Shown one piece after another: positions 17,144 through 26,564 of a stretch of 37,415 nt of DNA (within the stretch, counting starts at the first letter, position 1; each line of letters begins with the position of its first letter). Below the pieces are notes generated by a model. It was given only the letters and a program-made list of their open reading frames with translations, did not search any database and was not told the DNA's origin. A program made the position numbers and the translations under genes. The stretch comes from an uncultured Clostridium sp. (lineage in GTDB: Bacteria; Bacillota; Clostridia; Lachnospirales; Lachnospiraceae), in the NCBI GenBank assembly GCA_945917985.1, contig CAMEIH010000024.1, positions 1-37,415 of the forward strand. The letters run 5' to 3'.

Positions 17144-18073
17144 ATGAAAATGAAGAAAATTCTTGCACTTACATGTGCAGCAGCAATGACATTCAGTTTA
17201 ATGGCTTGTGGCGGTTCCGCGCAGGAAACAGCAGCTACAGAGACAACAGAAAACACAGATACTGCAGCAGAAACTGCAGAAGCAACAGAGGCACCTGCAG
17301 AAGAAGCACCTGAACAGGAGGAGGCAAATGCTGACCTTAGCGGTTCTGTTTCCATGGCAGGAAGCACATCTATGGAAAAACTTGCCAATGCGGTTGCAGA
17401 AAGCTTTATGGCAAAATATCCCGGTGTTACCGTAACGGCAGAATTTACAGGTTCTTCCGCAGGTATTGAAGCAGTTACAGCGGGCAGCGTTGATATCGGC
17501 AATTCATCAAGAGCATTAAAAGATGAGGAAAAAGCTGTAGGAGTTGTAGAGAACATAGTGGCAATCGACGGTATTGCAGTAGTCGTTGATCCTGCGAACA
17601 CAGTTGCGGATCTGACCAAGGATCAGCTGATCGGTATCTATAAAGGAGAAATTAAGAACTGGAGCGAGCTTGGCGGAGAGGATGCACCTATTGTAGTGGT
17701 AGGACGTGAGGCAGGTTCCGGTACAAGAGGAGCATTCGAGGAGCTTCTTGAACTCAAGGATGCATGTGTGTATGCAAGTGAGCTTGACAGCACAGGTGCA
17801 GTGATCGCCAAAGTGGCAGCCACACCCGGTGCAATCGGATATGTTTCCCTTGACGCAATCGATGATTCCGTTGCAGCTGTATCACTGGAAGGCGTGGAAG
17901 CTACAGCAGAAAATATTAAGGCAGGCAGCTATTTCTTAAGCAGACCTTTCGTAATGGCAACCAAGGGCGAGATTTCAGAGCAGAGTGAAGCAGTTCAGGC
18001 ACTGTTTGAATACCTTGCATCTGACGAAGGTAAGGAAGTAATAGCAGGCGTTGGCCTGATCAATGTTGACTAA
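17144..18073 (+). CDS. pstS: Phosphate ABC transporter, substrate-binding lipoprotein
   Basis: PstS captures phosphate outside the membrane and hands it to PstCA. With the ATG at 17144 it has 309 residues: a lipoprotein signal ending in the lipobox LMAC (C22), then a flexible Thr/Glu/Ala-rich linker of about 45 residues. The phosphate-binding fold follows, with AGSTSMEKL, GSSAGIEAV and GREAGSGTRG. AGGAG is 10 bp upstream of this ATG. An ATG at 17126 is in frame but overlaps the ribosome site, and one at 17150 is also possible. A 23-bp gap leads to pstC without a terminator. Transcription is probably induced by phosphate shortage through the repeats at 16993-17020. Confidence 0.93.
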   Translation: MKMKKILALTCAAAMTFSLMACGGSAQETAATETTENTDTAAETAEATEAPAEEAPEQEEANADLSGSVSMAGSTSMEKLANAVAESFMAKYPGVTVTAEFTGSSAGIEAVTAGSVDIGNSSRALKDEEKAVGVVENIVAIDGIAVVVDPANTVADLTKDQLIGIYKGEIKNWSELGGEDAPIVVVGREAGSGTRGAFEELLELKDACVYASELDSTGAVIAKVAATPGAIGYVSLDAIDDSVAAVSLEGVEATAENIKAGSYFLSRPFVMATKGEISEQSEAVQALFEYLASDEGKEVIAGVGLINVD

Positions 18074-18096
18074 CTAATTGACGCATTAGAGAGGTA

Positions 18097-19041
18097 ATGG
18101 TTTTGGAGAATCAGCAGACTTTTTCAATCATAGGAAACAGAAGAAATAAGTCAGCAGTGGAAAAAGCGGCACAGGGTATTTTTACCCTGTGTGCGCTTAT
18201 TGCTATACTGGCAGTTGTTTCCATCACGTTGTATATGATCATAAACGGTACACCGGCATTGTTTCAGGTAGGAATCAAGGAAATTCTTTTTGGAACTCTG
18301 TGGAAGCCTACGGCGGAGAATCCCTCCTACGGAATTCTATATGTTATTTTGACTTCTATTGTGGGAACAACCCTTGCGGTTCTTCTGGGAGTTCCCATCG
18401 GACTTTTGACGGCGGTCTTTTTGGCGGAAACGGCACCTAAGAAGCTGGCGGCCGTTGTGAAACCGGCAGTGGAGCTGCTTGCCGGCATTCCTTCTGTTAT
18501 TTATGGACTTCTGGGACTTATGATCTTAAATCCGCTGATGTATAAACTGGAACTGGCTCTTTTTAAGGGCTCGGAAACTCATCAGTTTACGGGAGGAGCC
18601 AATCTGCTTTCGGCGGTATTGGTACTTGCAATCATGATTTTGCCCACAGTGATCAATATTAGTGAATCGGCACTCCGCGCTGTTCCCGCATCCTTAAAAT
18701 CAGCCTCGCTGGCTCTTGGCGCTTCCGAAATACAGACCATTTTTAAGGTGATCATTCCGGCTGCAAAGTCCGGTATTATCACGGCAATCGTGCTGGGAGT
18801 GGGCCGGGCTATCGGTGAAGCGATGGCAATCACACTGGTGTCGGGAAGCTCGGTCAATATGCCTCTGCCGTTCAATTCCGTGCGATTCCTGACAACAGCG
18901 ATCGTAGCGGAAATGGGATATGCAGCAGGTTTACACAGACAGGTTCTCTTTACCATAGGGCTGGTGCTGTTTGCATTTATTATGATCATCAATATATCCC
19001 TTACAAGAATCTTGAAGAAGGGGGATAAGAAACATGAATAA
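18097..19041 (+). CDS. pstC: Phosphate ABC transporter permease
   Basis: PstC is one half of the phosphate channel. The protein (about 314 residues) has a cytoplasmic N-terminus and six hydrophobic helices. The EAA loop lies around SLALGASEIQTIFKVIIP and the GVGRAIGEAMAI segment is family-typical. The start is ambiguous: ATG at 18097 is only 2 nt after GAGAGG, whereas TTG at 18103 is 8 nt after it and gives MENQQTFS; the TTG may be the real start. The stop overlaps pstA by 8 bp, indicating coupled translation. Confidence 0.93.
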   Translation: MVLENQQTFSIIGNRRNKSAVEKAAQGIFTLCALIAILAVVSITLYMIINGTPALFQVGIKEILFGTLWKPTAENPSYGILYVILTSIVGTTLAVLLGVPIGLLTAVFLAETAPKKLAAVVKPAVELLAGIPSVIYGLLGLMILNPLMYKLELALFKGSETHQFTGGANLLSAVLVLAIMILPTVINISESALRAVPASLKSASLALGASEIQTIFKVIIPAAKSGIITAIVLGVGRAIGEAMAITLVSGSSVNMPLPFNSVRFLTTAIVAEMGYAAGLHRQVLFTIGLVLFAFIMIINISLTRILKKGDKKHE

Positions 19042-19906
19042 CAGTATAATGAACGGCAAAGCCAGAATATCGGATACTGTCATTAGAATAATGATTTATA
19101 TTTCGGCCGGTTTTTCGGTCATTCTGCTGATCGGCATCATCGGCTATGTGTTTATAAAAGGAATCGGCAGTGTGAATCTTCAGTTCTTGACCACAGTGAC
19201 GAGCACTCTGAAAAAAACGGTAGGTATTGCCGGAAATATTGTGAATACACTCTATATCATTGTGATCACTCTTCTGATAGCAACACCGGTGGGAATCGGT
19301 TCCGCTATTTATCTGAATGAATATGCAAAGCCGGGAAAGCTGGTACGTGCCATTGAATTTACCACAGAGACTTTATCGGGAATTCCTTCCATTATTTTTG
19401 GCCTGTTCGGAATGGTGTTTTTCGGAAATGTGATGGGATTTGGATATTCGATTTTAACAGGTTCTCTGACTCTGACCATCATGGTGCTTCCTCTGATTAC
19501 CAGAAATACTCAGGAAGCTCTAAAAACAGTGCCTGACAGTTACAGAAGCGGTGCTCTGGGAATGGGCGCTACCAAATGGTATATGATAAGAACGATTCTT
19601 CTTCCCTCTGCCATGCCGGGCATCATTACGGGTGTCATTCTTGCAATCGGCCGTATTGTAGGGGAATCAGCAGCCCTTCTGTTTACGGCAGGAAGCGGAT
19701 ATCTTTTGCCGAAATCAGGAATGGGCTTTCTTACGAAAATTATGGAGTCGGGAGGAACACTTACGATCCAACTGTACCTTAGTATGGCAAAGGCGGAGTA
19801 TTCCACTGCATTCGGAATTGCGGTAGTACTTCTGGCCATTGTACTTTTTATCAATTTTCTTACCAAATATCTGGCAAAGAAATTTGATGTCAGCAAAGTG
19901 GATTGA
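19034..19906 (+). CDS. pstA: Phosphate ABC transporter permease
   Basis: PstA forms the channel with PstC. The 290-residue protein has six hydrophobic segments, the motif LSGIPSIIFGLFGM, the EAA loop GALGMGATKWYMIRTILLP and the GRIVGESAA segment. The ATG lies inside the pstC end with GAAGGGGG upstream. pstB follows after 33 bp. Confidence 0.94.
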   Translation: MNNSIMNGKARISDTVIRIMIYISAGFSVILLIGIIGYVFIKGIGSVNLQFLTTVTSTLKKTVGIAGNIVNTLYIIVITLLIATPVGIGSAIYLNEYAKPGKLVRAIEFTTETLSGIPSIIFGLFGMVFFGNVMGFGYSILTGSLTLTIMVLPLITRNTQEALKTVPDSYRSGALGMGATKWYMIRTILLPSAMPGIITGVILAIGRIVGESAALLFTAGSGYLLPKSGMGFLTKIMESGGTLTIQLYLSMAKAEYSTAFGIAVVLLAIVLFINFLTKYLAKKFDVSKVD

Positions 19907-19939
19907 GCAAAAGGATGGAGAAAAACAGGAGTAGAAATT

Positions 19940-20704
19940 ATGAGTGAAAATCAGTATAAAATTGTTACAGAGCACCTGAATCTACATTACGGTGAAAATC
20001 ATGCATTAAAGGATATCAATATGAAGATATCACCCGGTGCGGTCACTGCATTTATCGGACCTTCCGGTTGCGGAAAATCTACTTTTTTGAAAACACTGAA
20101 CAGAATGAATGATCTGATTGACTGTGTAAAAATAGACGGAAAGGTATTCCTTGACGGGGAGGATATTTATGACCCCAAGGTAGATACTACTCTGCTTCGC
20201 AAGAAAATGGGCATGGTATTCCAACAGCCCAATCCTTTTCCTATGAGTATTTATGATAATATTGCTTACGGTCCCAGGATTCATGGTATTAAGAACAAAG
20301 CAAAGCTTGATGAGATTGTGGAGACATCCCTGCGCGGAGCAGCCATTTTTGACGAGGTAAAGGATCGGCTTAAAAAGTCGGCACTTGGACTTTCAGGTGG
20401 TCAGCAGCAGAGACTCTGCATTGCAAGAGCTCTGGCAGTAGAGCCGGAGATCCTTCTGATGGATGAACCAACGTCGGCACTTGACCCTATTTCCACGTTA
20501 AAGGTTGAGGAACTGATGGAAGAATTGAAAAAGAAATATACGGTAGTGGTAGTAACACACAATATGCAGCAGGCAGCCAGAGTTTCGGATTATACGGCCT
20601 TCTTCCTGGTAGGAGAAGTGATTGAATTTGATACTACCGATAATATTTTCTCGAGGCCAAAAGATAAGAGGACAGAAGACTATATTACAGGACGTTTCGG
20701 CTGA
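19940..20704 (+). CDS. pstB: Phosphate ABC transporter ATP-binding protein
   Basis: PstB drives phosphate import by ATP hydrolysis at the cytoplasmic face. The 254-residue protein carries Walker [10 protein letters not shown] (40-48), a Q-loop in VFQQPNPFP, the signature LSGGQ (151-155) and Walker B ILLMDEP with D175/E176. [10 protein letters not shown] supplies the switch histidine. The length is normal. AGGAG is present before the ATG. Confidence 0.97.
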   Translation: MSENQYKIVTEHLNLHYGENHALKDINMKISPGAVTAFIGPSGCGKSTFLKTLNRMNDLIDCVKIDGKVFLDGEDIYDPKVDTTLLRKKMGMVFQQPNPFPMSIYDNIAYGPRIHGIKNKAKLDEIVETSLRGAAIFDEVKDRLKKSALGLSGGQQQRLCIARALAVEPEILLMDEPTSALDPISTLKVEELMEELKKKYTVVVVTHNMQQAARVSDYTAFFLVGEVIEFDTTDNIFSRPKDKRTEDYITGRFG

Positions 20705-20732
20705 TGCGTCCTACCTAAGGAGGAAAGCAAAA

Positions 20733-21395
20733 ATGTCACCAAGAACAGTGTTTTATAATGAATTAAGACAGTTAAAAGAAAATGTTACCGGTATGGCGCA
20801 GCGGGCCACACAGAATTATGAGAGGCTCTTTGAGTCATATGAAAAGAAAGATGAGGAAGAACTCAGAAAAATCATTACGATTGATAAGGAAATTAATAAG
20901 AAGCAGAGAGAAATCGAATCACAGTGTCTTTTCCTCATCACAAAGCAACAACCCATTGTAAGTGACCTGAGGGTGGTAACAGCCAGCCTTAAGGTTGTTA
21001 CGGACATTGAGAGAGTGGGTGATCATGTTGCAGATATGGCAGAGCTTTTACTTCGTCTCAATATGAAAGAGCTTTCAGGATACTCCGCTCATCTGCTTCC
21101 CATGATTGATGCGGCAAAGGAGATGATCCTTACAGCTGTAAGTGCATTTGTGGACAGGGATCAGGAAGCAGCGAAGGAAGTGATCAGGAAGGATGACGAG
21201 GTAGATGAACTTTTTAATCAGGTCAAAACAGATGTCATTGAATCTTTGAAAAAAGAGGCAGGAGATGTGGATGAATTGACAGATATCCTCATGATAGCCA
21301 AATATCTGGAAAAGATAGGAGATCACGCCGTTAATATCGGAGAATGGGAAATTTTTCAGGAAACAGGCAATATCAGAGATATGAGATTGCTGTAA
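20733..21395 (+). CDS. phoU: Phosphate signalling/transport regulator PhoU
   Basis: PhoU links Pst transport to the PhoR kinase and damps phosphate uptake. The protein has 220 residues in two PhoU helical-bundle repeats, each with a metal-binding-type motif: DIERVGDHVADMAE in the first and YLEKIGDHAVNIGEW in the second. The ATG at 20733 has AAGGAGG about 8 bp upstream; in-frame codons further upstream overlap pstB and have no ribosome site. It closes the pstSCAB-phoU set. Confidence 0.95.
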   Translation: MSPRTVFYNELRQLKENVTGMAQRATQNYERLFESYEKKDEEELRKIITIDKEINKKQREIESQCLFLITKQQPIVSDLRVVTASLKVVTDIERVGDHVADMAELLLRLNMKELSGYSAHLLPMIDAAKEMILTAVSAFVDRDQEAAKEVIRKDDEVDELFNQVKTDVIESLKKEAGDVDELTDILMIAKYLEKIGDHAVNIGEWEIFQETGNIRDMRLL

Positions 21396-21501
21396 TAAAT
21401 AAGCGTTTTGTAAAGAAATGAAAATTTTTATACCCAAAAGGTTGCAAATAGTGTAAAATGAATACCAAAGTGTGTTTTATACGAAAACCCGGAGGGATGA
21501 A

Positions 21502-23274
21502 ATGGACATTTTTTCGCTGTTAACTATGATTGGTGGTCTGGCTCTGTTCCTGTATGGAATGGAAGTGCTGGGTGACGGACTAAAAAAAGCATCAGGCGGC
21601 AAGCTGGAGCACATTCTTGAAAAACTCACCAGTAATAAACTGATGGCGGTGCTTCTCGGTGCGGGAGTTACGGCTGTCATTCAGTCTTCGTCGGCTACCA
21701 CGGTTATGGTGGTAGGTTTTGTAAATTCCGGAATTATGAAGCTGTCACAGGCGGTTGGAGTCATCCTGGGTGCCAACGTCGGTACTACGGTGACAGCTTG
21801 GATCTTAAGTCTTACGGATGTTGGCGGTACAAGCTTCTTCCTGAAGCTTCTGAAACCAACCTCTTTTTCTCCGATTCTGGCGATCATAGGTGTGGCACTC
21901 CTCAGTATGGGCAATAAGGAGAAACATAAGAATATCGGAACCATTCTGATTGGATTTGCGGTTTTGATGTTTGGTATGGATACCATGTCCACGGCGGTGG
22001 AACCTCTTTCCGAAATGCCGGAGTTTTCTCATATTCTGCTTATGTTTTCCAATCCTGTGCTCGGTATGCTGGTAGGTCTTGTCTTAACGGCGATCATTCA
22101 ATCCTCATCGGCTTCCATCGGTATTTTGCAGGCACTTTGCGCCACCGGTGTTGTGAGCTATGCAACGGCGATTCCCATCATAATGGGACAAAATGTAGGT
22201 ACCTGTGTGACTGCTATGCTCTCAAGTGCAGGTGCCAGTAAGAATGCGAAGCGTGCAGCACTTGTACATTTGTATTATAATATTATTAAAACAGTCGCAT
22301 TTATGGTTGTATTCTATGCTGTGAATGCTTTTGTACATTTTACGTTTTTAAATGAGGCGGCCAGTGCGCTGGGGATTGCTGTGATTCATACAGCTTTTAA
22401 TGTGGCAGCGGTTGTGATTATGTTCCCTGTTTCTTCAATTCTTGAAAAACTGGCATATCTGACGATACCGGAAACAGAGGAAGAAAAGCAGGAAAGTGTT
22501 CATGATAAAAAAGAAATTCAACTGCTCGATCCCCGTTTTTTAAATACACCGGGCTTTGCGCTGGAGCAGTGTAAGAATGTTGCGGTAGACATGGCTGAAT
22601 ATTCAAAAGAAGCCTTATTTCTTGCCATTCAGATGATTGACAAATATGACAAGCAGGCAGCGGAAAAAGTGATAGAACTGGAGAATGTGGTAGATCACTA
22701 TGAGGATGAAATCGGCACTTATCTGGTGAAATTAAGCAGCAGGCATTTGACGGAAAAAGACAGTCAACAGCTTTCGGTTCTTCTCCACAGTATCGGTGAT
22801 TTTGAAAGAATTTCCGATCATGCTATTAATATTATGGAGTCTGCCAGAGAGATGTATGAAAAGGAATTGTCATTTTCAAAGAAAGCTCAGGAGGAACTGG
22901 CAATTTATACGGGAGCGATCAAAGATATTGTGAGTACTTCCGTGCTGGTATTCCAGGAAGAAGACTTGAAGCTTGCGGCTATGATAGAGCCTTTGGAAGA
23001 AGTGATTGATTGTTTGAGCGTGGAAGTAAAGAAGCGTCATATGAAGAGACTGCGCAAAGGCAAGTGTACCATTGAAATGGGATTTATCCTTTCAGATATC
23101 ACCACTAATTATGAGAGGGTATCTGACCATTGTTCCAATATCGCACTTTCTCTGTTGCAGTTAAATGAAGAAAACTTTGATACCCACGAGTATCAGGAAA
23201 CCATATCCAGTAAGGATAACGTGGCTTTTACCTCAGAGGTAGAGCATTTAAAGGAGCGTTATCAGCTGCCCTAA
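21502..23274 (+). CDS. Na+/phosphate cotransporter with C-terminal PhoU-like domain
   Basis: This probable low-affinity phosphate importer is driven by sodium. The 590-residue protein has an N-terminal membrane part of about 330 residues with the duplicated QSSSA motif of NaPi transporters (61-65 and 200-204). A cytoplasmic PhoU-like bundle runs to the end, with ERISDHAIN and ERVSDHCSN repeats. The ATG at 21502 has GGAGGG 5 bp upstream; an in-frame ATG at 21472 lacks one. It is 106 bp from phoU, so it may have its own promoter. The response regulator follows after 12 bp. Together with PhoU it may allow two entry routes to be sensed by one kinase. Confidence 0.9.
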   Translation: MDIFSLLTMIGGLALFLYGMEVLGDGLKKASGGKLEHILEKLTSNKLMAVLLGAGVTAVIQSSSATTVMVVGFVNSGIMKLSQAVGVILGANVGTTVTAWILSLTDVGGTSFFLKLLKPTSFSPILAIIGVALLSMGNKEKHKNIGTILIGFAVLMFGMDTMSTAVEPLSEMPEFSHILLMFSNPVLGMLVGLVLTAIIQSSSASIGILQALCATGVVSYATAIPIIMGQNVGTCVTAMLSSAGASKNAKRAALVHLYYNIIKTVAFMVVFYAVNAFVHFTFLNEAASALGIAVIHTAFNVAAVVIMFPVSSILEKLAYLTIPETEEEKQESVHDKKEIQLLDPRFLNTPGFALEQCKNVAVDMAEYSKEALFLAIQMIDKYDKQAAEKVIELENVVDHYEDEIGTYLVKLSSRHLTEKDSQQLSVLLHSIGDFERISDHAINIMESAREMYEKELSFSKKAQEELAIYTGAIKDIVSTSVLVFQEEDLKLAAMIEPLEEVIDCLSVEVKKRHMKRLRKGKCTIEMGFILSDITTNYERVSDHCSNIALSLLQLNEENFDTHEYQETISSKDNVAFTSEVEHLKERYQLP

Positions 23275-23286
23275 GGAAGGAAAAGT

Positions 23287-23961
23287 ATGTCACTGATTTA
23301 TGTTGTAGAGGATGATAAGAATATCAGGGAGATTGAAGTGATCGCTCTGAAGAATTCGGGCTTTGAGGTAGAGGAGTTTGAAACTGCCTGTGATTTTAAC
23401 AAAGCGTTGGAGCAGAAGGAGCCAGACCTTCTTTTGCTCGATATCATGCTTCCCGATGCGGATGGCCTTACGATTGTGAAAAACATTCGTCAAAGTAAGC
23501 GGGGAAGACAACTTCCCATCATTTTGGTGACGGCAAAGACGACAGAAATCGATAAAGTGAGAGGACTGGATATCGGAGCAGATGATTATCTGACAAAACC
23601 CTTTGGAATTATGGAACTGATTTCCAGAGTGAAGGCATTGCTGCGTAGGACAAGCAAGGAGCAGCAGGAGAAGGTAATCACAATCGGACAGATCTGTATG
23701 GATGATGAAAAGCACAGAGTAACCGTGAACAGTACAGGCTGTGAACTGACGTATAAAGAGTATGAACTGCTTAAGCTTCTCATGAATAATGCGGGAATTG
23801 TGACTTCGAGGGAAGATATTCTGGAAAAAGTTTGGGGAACTAACTTTGAGGGAGAATCCCGTACCCTTGACATGCATATTAAAACGCTGCGCCAGAAACT
23901 GGGAGAAGCCGGAAGTATGATCAGGACAGTACGTAATGTGGGTTATATATTTAACGCATAA
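23287..23961 (+). CDS. OmpR-family response regulator, PhoP/PhoB-like
   Basis: This 224-residue two-domain regulator has a receiver with the acidic pair in VEDD (7-10), the phosphoacceptor D52 in LLLLDIMLPD, T/K marks in VTAKT and TKPFG, then an OmpR-type winged helix from about 128 (ELTYKEYELLKLL ... VRNVGYIF). It sits 12 bp after the phosphate cotransporter and 12 bp before a PhoR-like kinase, so it very probably is the phosphate-starvation regulator acting on the pst promoter. OmpR-family membership is certain; the PhoP role is from context. Confidence 0.88.
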   Translation: MSLIYVVEDDKNIREIEVIALKNSGFEVEEFETACDFNKALEQKEPDLLLLDIMLPDADGLTIVKNIRQSKRGRQLPIILVTAKTTEIDKVRGLDIGADDYLTKPFGIMELISRVKALLRRTSKEQQEKVITIGQICMDDEKHRVTVNSTGCELTYKEYELLKLLMNNAGIVTSREDILEKVWGTNFEGESRTLDMHIKTLRQKLGEAGSMIRTVRNVGYIFNA

Positions 23962-23973
23962 AGGATAAATGAA

Positions 23974-25353
23974 ATGAAAAGAAAAATTAATAAAAGACTT
24001 TTTTCAACAGCTACTTTGGCAATATTGGTGACACTATTGCTGACGGTAGCTGTTTGTTATAATTTATTGAAAAAACAGATTATGGATGACCTCCGGGTAT
24101 ACGCAAAGTCCATGGTATATTATCTGGAAACAGACAGAGACAGAGGGACAAAAGGAGATGATATCGGACAAAAAATAGTACCTTTTGAGGAGGAACTTGC
24201 CGGGGATGATATCAGAATCACGTTGATTGCTTCAGATGGAAGTGTGGTATATGATTCGGCGATACCGGCAGAAAAACTGGCGAATCATAAAAACAGACCG
24301 GAGGTGAAAGATGCCTTTGAGATTGGAGAGGGAAAGAACATCAGAAAATCCGACACCCTGGACAAAAACACTTATTATTACGCCACTCTTCTTGAGGATG
24401 GGTGTGTCCTCAGAGTGGCAAAGGACGCGGACAGCATATATATGCTGATGGAATATGCGGTGCCTTATCTGCTTGTGATAGTAGTGTGTCTTGTTTTTAT
24501 CTGTGGTGTACTTGCTCATTATATGGCAGAGGGGATCATGCAGCCGGTAAAGCAGATTGCGGAAAACGCGGAAAATATCGATCAGGTAGAATCCTACGAG
24601 GAAATGAAACCCTTTATTGATGCAATCAAAAGACAGCATGACGATGTGTTGGAAAATGCAAAGCTTCGTCAGGAATTTACGGCGAATGTTTCCCATGAAC
24701 TGAAAACGCCATTGACCGCTATTTCAGGATACTCTGAATTGATTGAAAACGGGATGGTGATTGATGAAGGGGAAACCAGGAGATTCTGCGGAGAAATTCA
24801 TAAAAATGCAGGAAGACTGCTTACCCTGATCAATGATGTGATCCGGTTGTCGGAGCTGGATGACTCAGAAAACAGTGAAATACTGGAACCTATAAATCTG
24901 CTGGAGAGTGCAAGAGCTTGCGCCGGTATGCTGCAGATCAATGCTGAAAAACATCACGTCACATTGACGGCAGAGGGCGAGAATACTGTTATTATGGCTA
25001 CCAAACAGATGGTGGAGGAAGTTCTTTACAATCTCTGCGATAATGCCATACGTTATAACAGGGAAAACGGGAGTGTTACCGTTATTGTGGAGGATCGGCT
25101 GGATACGGCCGTTCTTACGGTGAAGGATACAGGAATCGGCATCCCGAGGGAACATCAGGAAAGAATCTTTGAACGTTTTTATCGTGTGGATAAGAGTAGA
25201 AGCAAATCTACGGGAGGAACCGGTTTAGGACTTGCTATCGTGAAGCATATTCTGTTAAAATTAGATGCGACCATCTCACTGAAGAGTGAACCTGACAAAG
25301 GCACGGAAATAACCGTATCGTTTCCGGCAGTGAGAGATGCAAAGTTCAAATAA
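23974..25353 (+). CDS. Membrane sensor histidine kinase, PhoR-like
   Basis: The kinase has 459 residues: TM1 at about 12-30, an extracytoplasmic segment of about 130 residues, TM2 at about 163-182, a short HAMP-like stretch, and HisKA with phosphoacceptor H241 in VSHELKTPLTA. The ATPase domain carries NLCDNAIRYN, DTGIGIP and GTGLGLAI. There is no cytoplasmic PAS domain, making it shorter than B. subtilis PhoR (about 579). It is coupled to the response regulator before it. Phosphate sensing through PhoU and PstB is likely but inferred from gene order. Confidence 0.88.
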   Translation: MKRKINKRLFSTATLAILVTLLLTVAVCYNLLKKQIMDDLRVYAKSMVYYLETDRDRGTKGDDIGQKIVPFEEELAGDDIRITLIASDGSVVYDSAIPAEKLANHKNRPEVKDAFEIGEGKNIRKSDTLDKNTYYYATLLEDGCVLRVAKDADSIYMLMEYAVPYLLVIVVCLVFICGVLAHYMAEGIMQPVKQIAENAENIDQVESYEEMKPFIDAIKRQHDDVLENAKLRQEFTANVSHELKTPLTAISGYSELIENGMVIDEGETRRFCGEIHKNAGRLLTLINDVIRLSELDDSENSEILEPINLLESARACAGMLQINAEKHHVTLTAEGENTVIMATKQMVEEVLYNLCDNAIRYNRENGSVTVIVEDRLDTAVLTVKDTGIGIPREHQERIFERFYRVDKSRSKSTGGTGLGLAIVKHILLKLDATISLKSEPDKGTEITVSFPAVRDAKFK

Positions 25354-25371
25354 GATGGAGATGATTTTTAA

Positions 25372-26535
25372 ATGAACCAAAAACAGTTAAAACAGCTGGA
25401 TGCACTGTTTGAAAAGGAGATGCAGGAGGAACGTATAAAAGGTGCCTCCCTGCTTGTGCAACACAGAGGAAAGACAGAATTCAGAAACGTGTACGGGTCT
25501 GACAGGGAAGACAGTATTTACAAAGTTTTTTCCATGACAAAGCCAATTACCACAGTGGCTTTCATGATGCTGTATGAGAGAGGACTTGTAGATATTTTTG
25601 ATCCGGTATCCAAATATCTTCCCGGATATGAACATATGCAGGTAGCTACCATGCGCGGGCTTGTAGATGCAGATAAGCCGATTACGTTAAAGCATCTGCT
25701 TAATATGACATCCGGCCTTGTTTATCCCGGTGATATGTCGGAGCCTGAGAGGATCATGGATGATCTTTATCACGAGCTTCATGAAAAAGCTGTTCAAGGT
25801 GCTAACATGTCGAATCTTGATATTATCAATGCACTGGGAAGCGTACCTCTTTTATTCCAACCCGGAGAGAGATGGCATTACGGAATCTCTGCAGATGTAA
25901 TTGCCGGAGTGGTAGAGGTTGTGACGAAAGTTCCCTATGGTGAATTTTTGAAAAAAGAAATTTTTGAGCCGCTTGAGATGAAAGACACAGGCTTTTATGT
26001 AAAGGAAGAGGAGTACGGACGACTTGCGCAGATGTATTCCAGAATAGATGATAAAGGTCGGCTGCAGGAGTCAGATGAAAAAGCATATGCGTGGCTTAAC
26101 ATGTATGCACCTACGAAGCCGCCTTATATTGAATCCGGCGGAGGTGGACTTTATTCCACTCTGGAAGATTACAGTCATTTTGTACAGATGCTGGCAGCAA
26201 AGGGAACCTATCAGGGAAAGAGAATACTCGGAAGAAAGACTGTTGACTATATTTCAAAGAACCAGCTTACGCCGGAGCTGGAAAAAACGATTGATTTTGA
26301 CAGTATTCTGGGTTATGGATACGGCAATTTTATGCGTGTCATGAAAGACCCTGCGAAAGCAGGCAGCAACGGAAGCGTTGGGGAATACGGTTGGGACGGT
26401 CTTCCCGGAACTTATTTCTTTATTGATCCGGAAGAAGAGCTGACTCTGGTTTATATGCAGCAGATTGAGCAGGGCGGGGACCTTGAACTCCGAAGAAAAA
26501 TGCGCCAGATTATTTACGCTGCACTGGATGATTGA
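25372..26535 (+). CDS. Serine hydrolase, class C beta-lactamase/EstB-like (S12 family fold)
   Basis: The product is 387 residues long. The nucleophile motif SMTK (S54, K57) and a second motif at Y170 in HYGIS resemble the S12 penicillin-binding/esterase family, with GGGGLYSTLEDY towards the C-terminus. There is no signal peptide or membrane helix, so it is probably a cytoplasmic esterase or amidase rather than a secreted beta-lactamase. It starts 18 bp after the phoR-like gene with GGAGATG upstream and is likely co-transcribed. The substrate is unknown. Confidence 0.82.
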   Translation: MNQKQLKQLDALFEKEMQEERIKGASLLVQHRGKTEFRNVYGSDREDSIYKVFSMTKPITTVAFMMLYERGLVDIFDPVSKYLPGYEHMQVATMRGLVDADKPITLKHLLNMTSGLVYPGDMSEPERIMDDLYHELHEKAVQGANMSNLDIINALGSVPLLFQPGERWHYGISADVIAGVVEVVTKVPYGEFLKKEIFEPLEMKDTGFYVKEEEYGRLAQMYSRIDDKGRLQESDEKAYAWLNMYAPTKPPYIESGGGGLYSTLEDYSHFVQMLAAKGTYQGKRILGRKTVDYISKNQLTPELEKTIDFDSILGYGYGNFMRVMKDPAKAGSNGSVGEYGWDGLPGTYFFIDPEEELTLVYMQQIEQGGDLELRRKMRQIIYAALDD

Positions 26536-26564
26536 TGGTGAGATGCTGAAATGGAGATAGGAAG

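Noticed and set aside
21396-21501. Pho boxes before the Na/phosphate cotransporter
   Set aside because: TGTAAA occurs at 21409 and 21452, but the 43-bp distance does not fit the 11-bp phase and no good -10/-35 pair was found.
25185-25193. Perfect DnaA box inside the phoR-like gene (also 31419-31427 in dnaX)
   Set aside because: These are single sites inside codons for conserved VDK/VDN motifs, with no neighbouring boxes.
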